Source: Blastobasis lacticolella
Lineage: Eukaryota > Arthropoda > Insecta > Lepidoptera > Blastobasidae
Length of the DNA: 64,000 bases
Assembly (NCBI GenBank): GCA_905147135.1
Contig: LR990053.1
Span: 14,582,501 to 14,646,500, forward strand
Direction of reading: 5' to 3'
The notes under the pieces: generated by a model
The model's input: only the letters and a program-made list of their open reading frames with translations
Told to the model about the DNA's origin: nothing
The model's database searches: none
Program-made: the position numbers and the translations under genes
In this document: positions 44,079-55,500 of the stretch, piece by piece
How positions within the stretch are numbered: position 1 is the stretch's first letter
How the letters are laid out: each line of letters opens with the position of its first letter

Positions 44079-45002
44079 AATTTTACTTTAAAATCTTCGA
44101 AAACGAATTTTTTCTTTGGATGTTTACTTCTGACAGGTGTCCATAGATTCACCATCTGTAGACCGTGGTAAGTCATTCCATATTTTAACTAAAAAGTATA
44201 ACATCAGTAATATCTAAAGAAATTGAACCATGCAACTTCCGCGAATACTATACTATAAATGATTCTTTTTACCCGACTACGATGGAGCTAAGGGAGGGTA
44301 ATGAAGTTAACAATCTATGTATGTAAAGTTGATAAACGTGGAAGAATCGACAGAGATTTGTCAGGACCATAGCAAGTGGAACAATGTCGTCTCTGTCGTA
44401 TGTCGTCAATGTCGTACTCTTGCGGGGGAAAGGGGTTTGTGTGTATGTATGTTTATATGAATGTTTGTATGGATGTTTATTCTAGCTCAAAAACTACTTG
44501 GCCGATTTTCGTTAAAAGCGTATTGATTGTCCGATGGTTACAGGCTCTATGATAATACATTCAATTAAATTATCTTGAGGATATAAGAACATAAAAACTT
44601 CAAAATTTTTAAATTCAGAAGATTGATTCGGTCATGTTAGGAATTTTTATTCACATTGATTGACTCTGTTGTAGGATAAACCGCACTGCTTAAATTTGTC
44701 CTCAACTGGTTGAAGACCTGATTTTGGGACAATATTACGACAAAATGTTTTAAAACGTAGTAATTTTGAATTTTGAATTTCTGTCCTTTACGAATGTTTA
44801 CTTAAACTGAGTGTATACCACGGTGGGTCATTCAAAACTATAACTACAAAGTATAACATCAGTAGTAAGTATAAAGAGAGTGAATATAACTTAAATTACT
44901 CGGAAACCATTGCTCTTAGAAAACTGGATCCTAAAAAAAAATGATAGTGCCCGTCGATATCTATAAGTATTTGCTGTTCTGGAACAAGCGTTTTAAGGCA
45001 AA

Positions 45003-45310
45003 TAGTTTCAGAGTTATTACAGTTTTAAGATTGACAGCTGTCATACGGAATGTAGATCTCGACTATCATTTCTCTTCAGGAACTAGTGTTCAAGGAGCGA
45101 TAGTTTCAGAGTTATTACAGTATTAAGTTTGACAGCTGTCAACCGAAATGTAGATGTCGACGAGCACTATCATTTCTGTTTAGGAACTAGTATTCTAGCA
45201 CCAATAGTTTCAGAGTTATTACAGTTTTAAGTGTGACAGGTGCCATCCAAAATGTAGATTTCTACGAGTACCAGCATTTCTTTTTAGAAACTAGTGTTCT
45301 AGAACTAAAC
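45003..45310 (+). repeat. Minisatellite, three ~100-bp units
   Basis: Units start at 45005, 45103 and 45207 with GTTTCAGAGTTATTACAGT, each followed by a TGACAGSTGYCA palindrome, AATGTAGAT and GGAACTAGT (AAACTAGT in the third). Periods are 98 and 104 bp. Divergence between units indicates an old array. Confidence 0.85.
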
Positions 45311-45594
45311 ATGCCTTATTTATAATTCGGGATGAACTGAGAAGAGAATGACGACAGGATCACGAAAGCGAAACAACTTCGATAATGTTAAAGAATCAGA
45401 AAAAGGGGAGGGGCTTACGCATCAGCTGTCAAACTTTCTTTGACAAGGTCGGTTTCCTATTTCATTCACACGCGTTGTATCTGTACTAAAAAAAGTAGAC
45501 AGATATATGTGTGTCAACTGTGTCACATAAAGAGGAAAGATTCGAACTGTTGGTAAAAAGAAACAGTCAGATGTGACGTTTCATGTTGACATCT

Positions 45595-45840
45595 ACTGAC
45601 ATCGCACCGCACGCTGCACGATGGGGTCAAATTGAAAAACGTAGACAAAATTCATACAGAACTGACACTTCGGGCTTCAATTGCGGGTGTTGCCCCATCA
45701 TGCAGTGCGCCGCGCGGCGCGCTGCACAGTGGGACATTCCGCCATCTGTCAATGTACTTGCATACAAATTGCTCGGCGTGTAACAAGTTTTGCCACATCG
45801 TGCAGTGCACTGCGCAGCGCACTGCATCAGTGTGCGTTCA
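45595..45840. repeat. Cluster of GC-rich inverted repeats
   Basis: GCACGCTGCACGATGGGGTC at 45608-45627 is the inverse of the GCCCCATCATGCAGTGCGCC run at 45694-45713. A third related run, GCCACATCGTGCAGTGCACT, is at 45791-45810, with GCGC palindromes GCGCCGCGCGGCGCGC and CACTGCGCAGCGCACTG. It probably represents ends of small fold-back elements. Confidence 0.55.
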
Positions 45841-46146
45841 AGTTTAGAGAATTACGTAGCCCGTGACGGCGTCGCTGCTGTTAGCACTGACATTTATTTC
45901 AAATACATTTCATAATTGAATTGCCGCCTTTTTTCCACAGTTCTGGATACCGGGTCAGATAAATTTGTGACACTGTACATTGAGATTTGGAAGTATCCAC
46001 AATCCACAGCAGACGTCAATATGTATTACTGTCATGTTGGAAATAAAGTATAAAAAAAAACACGTAAATGCATGAGAAGAAGTATTAATATGGAAGAGGT
46101 GAAGAGGTGTGTCTACTTACCTTTGTATACGGGAGTGTATATCAAT

Positions 46147-46392
46147 ATCACAGTCCATAACAGTCCACTGCAGGATTTAGGGCCTCTCCCATGGGGAGGT
46201 TATTGCCATAATATCAACTCTTGGCAGGCGGGTTGCTGATCACAGTGTTGTAGATATAGAAATGGAAAACGCTGCTGCCCATTTTTCAGCCTACGGGGAC
46301 TCTAGATCTTTTTCCTCGAAAACATTAGTCGCCTTGTACGACAGCCACGAGTGTAAGAGTTTGGCTATTCTGTTCTGCCGGACGCCTACCAC
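46147..46392 (-). repeat. SINE family 1 copy, minus
   Basis: The inverse of the family: CAGTCCACTGCAGGATTTAG, TCTCCCATGGGGAGGTTATT, GGCAGGCGGGTTGCTGATCA and TTAGTCGCCTTGTACGACAG, ending near TGTTCTGCCGGACGCC. Located just past the 3' end of gene 5. Confidence 0.8.
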
Positions 46393-46467
46393 ATGTAAGT
46401 ATATATTAGTACCTATGTATAAGGAGGACATGCTAGATGCATTTATTCCGCAAATAAATTAAAAGGC

Positions 46468-46473
46468 TTTATT
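46468..46473 (-). terminator. Polyadenylation signal of gene 5
   Basis: AATAAA on the minus strand, 54 nt after the gene 5 stop codon, in an AT-rich context. The position is ideal for a short 3' UTR. Confidence 0.6.
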
Positions 46474-46526
46474 GCATCACAGTTGGTATTTTAATTGAAT
46501 ATTTCGATAACCTTCATAAACGCTCG

Positions 46527-49500
46527 TTAGAGATCTGTATAAAGTGATACATCGAGAATGGACAGCGGACACAGGCCGAAGGATTTCCGACAGTCTTCCA
46601 TGGTGATTTGGTGCCAAATTTCGGTTGCTGATGACTTTCTGGAAAAAGATAACGAAAAGGTTAGCTCACATCTTTGCAAGTCAAATATGAATGTAATGCT
46701 TCTGTTTAATTACTTTGATGAAAGGTTTTCAGAATTCCTTCTAGTCTATAGAAGAAAGAATTCGCTTCGTATGTAGATGATCAATGTTCTGGTCACTCTA
46801 TTTAAGGATAGAGCCGTTATCATAAAATAAATATTTAAATAAAATATAAAACCGACTTCTTATCACAAAAAATAAAAATGAAGCTTTTTATCATACAATT
46901 CGAGTAAGTTTGAAATCATTATTTTTGGACTCGGTGCCAGCACAGTAAGGTTCGTCAAGGGAGGGGGCCACCTTTCAAGGTGTGGGGGAGGGTTGCTGTG
47001 TGGCACAGATTCCAAAAGTAATGATATCTAAATTACTGTTCTTCACGATGTCAATCCCCACCGTAAGAGCATCGGATAATGTCCATAGTGGTGTCACTAT
47101 GGGCATTGGTAACGGTACCATTACCAGGATTAAACATGTACAGGGTACTGATTCTGGTGTGCAATGCAGTTGTTATTATGTTGCAATGTAACTGTGATGT
47201 TACTATAACTACTTCGAGGTATTGAGTCAGTCCCAGCATCATTACAGTTACATTGCAGTTAAATCATTGTTCGACCTTTGACACGTTATCGTTGACAGAA
47301 TTGAAGGCAGTTTGAGAACTAAGAAAGATGCAACTTAGTAATTTATTTATTTTTTTATTTATTGGAGTACCAACAGCCATATAAAACCATAATGCAAGTA
47401 AAGAAGCAGAAAACGAATAGTGGAAAAGTTCGAACTCATGAAAGTTGCAACTCAACATCTGTCATTTAATAACAATCACATGAAAGTTGCAACTCAACGT
47501 CTGCCATTTGAATAACAATCACACGTTTGACATGCGATGCAATTGTAATGTTACTGCAACTGAGACGATATCCGTACCAGAATCGAAGCCCAGTACCTAT
47601 TCTACAGTACTACGCCATTACCTGAAAACCATTTTCAAAATCCTGTGATATATGCCTTTCGGTTGGTCGATCATCTTCATTTCACAAATGGCGCGCCGCA
47701 CGCAGTGGAGTCCATTCAGGTTGTGTCTGGAATTATGGCAAATTTCGCTGAACATTTTCACGGGTTTTGAAAAGCAGAGCGATGCGTATCATAATATAAG
47801 TGATACAAAAATTGACTTTATTCTTTGAGCAATACATTACACTTTTATTTGCTCAAACGATTTTCGCTTCTGAATTTAGTCAAATGCAATAAGCACATAG
47901 GCAAAAAAATTGAAAGTTATTTTTATTTATTTATTTATAACACTTTATTGTACATTAAAGGAAATCGTAAAAATACAGTTTAAAACAATATAGGTACAAG
48001 GGCGGCCTTATCGCTGAGAGCGATCTCTTCCAGGCAACCATTTACACATAAACTAATAATAGAATATTAACATTTTAGGCAATGTACAAAATATAATACT
48101 AACATAAACAATAGCAACTACTTATATACATATCCAATAACATAAACAATACATAACAAATAACTCAATAATACAATAAATAACAATCCATTCCATATCT
48201 AGACTCAGACCTCATATTTGTAAGTCAAGGAGATGTTGCTTCAATCTCCCCCGGAATACACCTGGTGTATCAGAGCACCTCACCTCACGGGGCAGAGCAT
48301 TCCACAGACGCACCGACTGGACAGTAAAAGATTTGTCGTAGAACCTCGTAGTATGACTGGGCATCACCAACATTCGATCACGCGAAGAACGGAGGGATCG
48401 ACTTTGCACATCTGAGTCATACTGGAAGCGCTCGCTGAGGTATCGTGGCGAACATCTGTCAAATAGTACACGATACAATAGCGAGAGTACATGACTATTC
48501 CGGCGCTGACGGATAGGAAGCCACCCAAGCCGAGCACGGAACTCCGACACATGATCGAACTTACGAAGGCCGAAAATAAACTTTATACAAAAATTTTGTA
48601 GACGTTCTAACTTATTAAGGTGTTCCTCAGTCAGATCAGTGAAGCATGTGTCAGCGTAGTCCAGTATCGGTAGTAATAAAGCCTGAACCAGCGCAATCTT
48701 GGTTGGTATTGGAAGAAAATTGCGCACCCTTCTCATCGCCGATGACGAGGCGAACAGCTTGCGGCTGGTCTCGGCAATGTGTGGCCCCCAGGACAATGTT
48801 CTGTCAATTATGACTCCTAGATTTTTAACGGACTCACTAAATGGCACGCGAATACCGTCAAAGCAAACACTGGGCAACGCCCCGTGGTCCACTCTCGCCA
48901 ACATCCTCGAACTACCGATGATGATTAACTGCGTCTTCAAAGCATTGATCTTAAGTCCATGCGAAGCACTCCAGTCTGCAATGCATTTCAGGTCACCATT
49001 TATAGTTTCAATAGCATGAGCCAAATTTTCCGGAGTTGAGTGTGCATAAATTTGTAGGTCGTCAGCATAGAGGTGACAACTGGATCTAATGTTAGCGGTG
49101 ATGTTGTTGATAAAAAGAGCGAAAAGTAATGGAGAAAGGACACCACCCTGCGGAACACCAGCATCCACTTTACTCCACGTTGAGAAGGAGTCACCCATAC
49201 GAATCCGCTGACGTCGCCCCACTAAATAACTACCGAACCACTCAACAACATCCTCACAGATGTTAAGCGAGCGCATAATACCCAGGAGAACGTCATGGTC
49301 GACAGTGTTGAACGCATTGCTGAAGTCCAAGAGTGCCAGAACCGTAACATGACCACGCTCCATCCCCATCCTGATGTCATCAGTTATTTTCACCAAAGCA
49401 GTGACAGTGCTGTGTCCTGGTCGGAAGCCAGACTGGAGAGGATTGAGGAGATTGTATTTAGTGAGATAAGCAGAAAGTTGGTGTTGGATAAGGCGCTCGA

Positions 49501-52500
49501 GGACTTTGGATAGGAATGATAGAATGGAGATGGGACGGAGATCAGAGAAGGACACAGGAGATGCTTTTTTAGGAATGGGAAACAGTAAGGCCTCCTTCCA
49601 CAGACTGGGGTAAGACCTAGTACTAACTGATGTATTAAAAATGTGAGCTATAACTGGAGCAACAACGTCAATAATAGGCACGATCATGCTACGACTTATC
49701 TCGTCACTGCCAATAGCGTTAGAGGTTATAGCCATGACACTCTTTTCAACGTCCGACGCACCGAACTGTCCAAGAACAAATGGCGGATGATCAGGTGAAG
49801 GGAGGGAAGATAAGCCGTGCAATGTGTCAGCCTTGGCAACATTCTGCAAGTTAGAGGAAGAGGAAAAATATCTGTTAAGGTCATTAATATTAATATCTTT
49901 AGGCAGGGCATCGCCACGGGGCTTGCCTATGCCCAAAGACCGCAAAAATTTCCACACTTTCGAAGAATCACCATTAGATACAGATGCATGAATATGACGG
50001 CGTTGGGCATCTCTGCATATCTTATTGCACAGATTTCTGCAGCGCTTGTACTTGTCCCTATTCTCATCAGTAGGTCGAAGCTTATACCTAACCTTAGCCG
50101 AATCCCTCCTCCGCATAGCCACCCTAACATCATCAGTGAGCCAAGGCGCTGGTTGATGTTTAATCTTAATGACTTTCACAGGGGCGTGCAAATCGTAAAG
50201 ACCCACCAACAGCGAATTAAAAGATGCTACCTGCTCATCAACAGTGACACCATTCAATACCCCAGACCAATCCAGCAACTGAGCATCCCTCCTCAGAGCA
50301 TCCAAAACCATTCCCCCAAAACTGCGCTGGTACATGACTCTGGCCTTTGCTTTAGGAGGGCGAATTTTGTAGGACAAGTATATAAGGTCATGGAAGGAAA
50401 AGGCTTCGGCCGAAAGCTGACCATGTTTAGCAGCATGCGAAGGAGAGGAGACCAACATGACATCTAACAGGGAAGGTACGCAGTTAGGGAAATAATGTGT
50501 GGCATTAAGGGGCAAGAACTGCATATTGCAGGCTTTAGCCAGCGACTGAAACGATGAGGACCTGGAATCATTCCTCAACATACAGGTGTTAAAGTCACCC
50601 ATAATTATAGTATGACTATAAGCTGGTGCGAGGTTTTCCAGCAGTGCTTCAAAGGATTTAAAAAAAGGTATATTACGAGAAGGACAATAATAAACCCCAA
50701 GAAGCACCTTGCGGTGAGACAGGGTTAACTCAATGAAAATATGCTCACCTGCACTTGTGGGAGGCGGCTGGGCTGAAACACTAATAATAGAATATGGCAG
50801 GTGAGCCTTCAAATAAATAGCGACACCACCACCCCCGCCACTAGTGCGATCGTTACGTATAAGAACAAATCCAGGTAAAGAATAAGAGGTAGATGGTAAA
50901 CAAGGCTTAAGCCAGGATTCAGATATCAATACAGCATCAAGACCATCAACATCACCAAATGAAGCCAATAAGTCGGAATAGTGGGCCGGAATGCTCTGAG
51001 CATTAATGTGAACTATATTTAAATTCTTACGGACGTCAGAAAAGGTGGAAGAAAGCGTATCGGCGAGTGTTGGAATACTGTGGAAACTATCCGAGCTGTT
51101 CAGCTCCTCAGAGGTTACCGAAACAAAATCATCGCTGTGATCATCATCACCTGTGTCAGACATAGAACAGCAGAAAAAAAAAAAACTTATAAAATAAAAT
51201 ATATACCTACTTATCTAAATTACAATTAAGTTAAATACCAGTATAAGCACCCACAGCTCAGTCTACCAGCATAGCAGACGAAATCAATATGTGTATAAGT
51301 AATATTTAATATTTAGCCAAGAGCACAAACTAATAAGCAAAAAAGCAAAACAAGCAAAAAGCAACAAAAACAAAATAAGCAAAAAGCAATAAAAGCAAAA
51401 TAAGCATTGTAAAAGCAGAATAAGCGCAAAGCAATGCATTGCGGTATTGACACTAAGCAAAAGCAATTCAGTTCAGTATTTTACATGAATAACGGGAATA
51501 AATTATTTTTCAAAGCATGGCTGTATAACCGTCGACCTCAACCAAGTATCCAGGCCAACTACAAATTGTCAATCCAATGCCAAGTGTCAAATCGACGTCA
51601 ACTGTCAATTCGAGAATTTTTCGCAAAATGTAAACATACAGAAATTAATATAGAACTGACCGACTTTTAAGTGTAAAATTTACGTTAATAATCGAAGGTG
51701 AACGTATAACATATAACACACAATCAAGATCAATTACCCTCGGTGCAGTGCATCACTTACGATACATATAATAATAACAAACGTCGAACAATTATTTTTT
51801 GGTGGTTGTTCGCTTAGATCTGGATGATATCGGCTTCACAGGCTTTCCTGCCGATGCAGGAACAACATCAATTACAGGAGGATGACGAACAGGAGGGTCG
51901 ACAGCCCCCGGAGGCTGAGTATCGGCGACAACAGCGTCGTACTTCTTTAGATCGGCGATTGTGTGTATTCGGTGTCGCAAACCATCAGATCCAAGCACTA
52001 TTATATTGCCGTCCCGCGTCCAACATCCGGCGACCCCCAACTTCTCACGAGCCGCCATAAATACATCATGTCTTGCCTTTGTTAAAAACTCTGAGAGTGT
52101 AATGCCTGAGCCCTTGAGCGACGTCTTACTAAACCAGATCTTATTGCGGGTTTCAAGTGATGCAAATTTAACCAAGATGGGGCGCCGTTGCTTCTTAGTG
52201 GGCCGGCCTAGTCGGTGACATCTCTTAACATCAGAAGCCTCAAAATCAGTTATACTTAACTTGTTCGTTATTAAGCCAATTACTGCACCTGTGGTGTCTT
52301 CCTTGTCAGACTCATCCACTCCATGGACCAGGAGCATCTTCTGTCGACCACGCATCTCAATACGATCCACATTATGTGTCAAAAGTTCCACTTGTTGTTG
52401 CATAGTCGAAAACCCTACAATCACGACACTCCGAAATGCAGAAAATTCAGAAGAGTGATTACATGTAGACGAAGGGCTTGTACAAGCCTTGAACTCCTCT

Positions 52501-55500
52501 TGGAATGCATCCAGCTTGGCGTTGAACATGTCAATCATCTCTGCCATCGACTTCTTAACTGCTTCCATTGTTCACGAGTATGAAGTATGAGAAAGGAACT
52601 TATAATGTTATTTTATACTACCGTTTTTTTTTTGCGGTAACTGCATATTTTTTATTTTTATTTTTATTTTATTTATTACACCTGAAGTCAACAGCTTATT
52701 TACAAAAATGTTAAACGAAACATCATTACTTTATCATAGGCCAATTACAGACTTCTATTATATTACTTAAACTAGTAAACAAATAAGGGTAGGAGTAGAA
52801 CAAAAAAAACAAGTCGACGTCAATCTACCTACCCAAAGAAAATTAGAAAAAATATTATTTGCATGGAGCACAGTGTGTGATGATGTGATCTGTTAATGTG
52901 ATTGTGTTGTGTTAATGATTGGTGGTGTGAGTGTGCGTGTAAAATCCTTCCGAAAGTAAACAAAGGTAAGTTTTAGGATCGGTTCACATGTCGGCATTAT
53001 GTTTTAAAAATAATTAATAATGATAGTAATTTTTTATTAGAAAAAATGTGCTTCTGATGGCATAATCTAGTGGTTCCTTATGTAGGTAACTAAATCAAAG
53101 TATCCGCACAACCATCATGTCTCCTACCCAACAGTACTACTCATGCAGATTTGCCAAGCAATGCGCGACTCAGTCAGACACACTCAATACGTAAGTACTG
53201 AGTATGAGAGTATGAGTACTTACCCAATGCATCACTTATTATTTTTGAGTTTGTATGTTATTTGCTTTAAAAAGTGTTTCTTAGGAAATCGAAATAGGTC
53301 AATATCTGAAAATAATTTGTTATACGTCTTTGGGAGGCGCACGGCCAGGCTGTTTGCCGCGTAGTTGGTTCGCGCCTGCGGAACAGACAGCAATGCTGTG
53401 TGACGGGACCTTTTTGTAGTCGCGCATAGTTTTAACATTGTATTTATTAACTCAGGACAATCAACGGTACCAGATACTGTATTATAAAGAAGTGACATAT
53501 CTTGAACAATGCGTCGATTTTTCAGAGTTAGCAAGTTATGTGTTTGACATGATTGTACGTAGTCACCATTCGGCATGCGAGAACGATAATTTAAATGTTT
53601 CAAAAATTTCATTTGTACCCGTTCCACAGCAATTTCATAAGTAACGTACTGCGGGTTCCATACTGAGCTACAATATTCAAGTTGACTTCGAACATATGCA
53701 TAATATAAAATTTTGATACACTCTAAATCGCAAAACTCTTTGGTGACCCTGTGAATGAATCCTAAATTTTTGAAAGCTTTGGACACAATATAATCTACAT
53801 GAGACGAAAAAGTGAGCTTGTTGTCTAAGATAATACCAAGGTCACCAATTGAAGTTTCCTTCCTCAAGAGAGAGCCGTTCAGACTATATTGGAACTGCAA
53901 AGCAACGCCGCGAGTAAAGGAAACATGTACACACTTATCGGTATTGACGTTTATCTTATTTACGACATAATAATGAGAAAGTCGATCTAAATCATCTTGC
54001 AACATTTGATAGTCTTTTTGAGATTTAATTGTCATGTAAATCTTAGTGTCATCAGCATATAGTAAAAATCTTGCGAACCGAAAACATAAACCTATGTCAT
54101 ACAAATATACCAAATAGAAAAGCGGACCCAATATAGAACCCTGGGGGACGCCCGAAGGTATACCGACAAAGTTTGATCTATGGCCACCCACTACAACGGC
54201 CTGTTGTCTTTTAGTAACGTACGACTGGATCCATCGCAAAAGATCTCCATGTATACCCAGCCGGCACAGTTTTCGCAAAAGAATGACGTGGTCCACCCGA
54301 TCAAATGCTTTTTCGAAATCTGTATATATAACGTCCACCTGCGACCCAAAACCCATGCCACTGAGTACGTCATTTGTAAAAACAGCCAGATTAGTGTTTG
54401 TGGAACGACCCTTATAAAATCCGTGTTGTTCGTTAGGTAACCCTTGCTTAACGACAGGCCAGACGCGATTATACACTAAACGCTCAAAACATTTACCTAG
54501 CACATTCAGTGAGGAAATAGGGCGATAATGTCTCACATCATTCTTTGATCCTTTTTTGTGAATCGGCACGATAAGTGCTTCTTTCCAAATAGACGGAAAG
54601 TGACACATATTTAAAGATTTATTAAATAAAATAGTCACTGGTACGGTCAAAGATTCAGCGCATCTTTTGAACAGAATAGCCGGAAAACCATCACTGCCGG
54701 CACCCTTGTGTTCATCAATGTCTTTTAAACACTTAAATACCTCCTCTGATGTCATTATCATGGAGTCAATGGTACTGGAGAACAAGAAATTATGCGATTC
54801 CTCGACTGGATAAGAATTGTCTGGTTGTACAAACACACCTTCAAAAAAGCGGCTAAATGCATTACATATTTCCCCTGCAGTTGTAAGCTTTTTCTCCTCA
54901 TACGTCATAGTGCTAGGATACCCTGTCGCGGACTTTCGCTTCGAGTTAACGTAAGACCACAATGCTTTAGGATTGGATTAGTCATTTAAGAAAGTGAGTC
55001 GTAGTGAATTGTGCATGTAGGCAAAGCATTGTAAATATGGTTCGAATTATACTGTAGGCATGATCGTGGGTGTTGGACACAACCGCTTTATGTAAACGTG
55101 TGATAGTATATGTATGACTGTGAAATAAAAAGAGGAAAGTATTTATAAGTGGAAAATATACTCTCATAGGATTTAGGAATTTGTAATGGATATTGTTTAG
55201 TGTATTTGTATGTGAAGTGTTAGTTTTGTAGCATCCGTGCAAATGTATGCTACTAAGGTATAGTTTACAGTGCAAAAATACATAAAATAGGTACGTTACA
55301 AATAATTCATTTATACAATTCTTTTTAAATCACACTCTTTTGACACAAGAATAAAAGGCGATCCCTTGCATTTCCTTGTATATATACGACAGTTTTTGGT
55401 CCATACATACTCGTATCCTTTTTCTTTGGCTAGGAGTTTACACTTGTTGAGTAACTGTTTATTTTTCAGAGTAAGATGCTCGTTGACAAAAATTTTCGAA

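Noticed and set aside
49817..50467. 216-codon frame on the plus strand
   Set aside because: Antisense shadow of LINE element A ORF2, which has all RT motifs.
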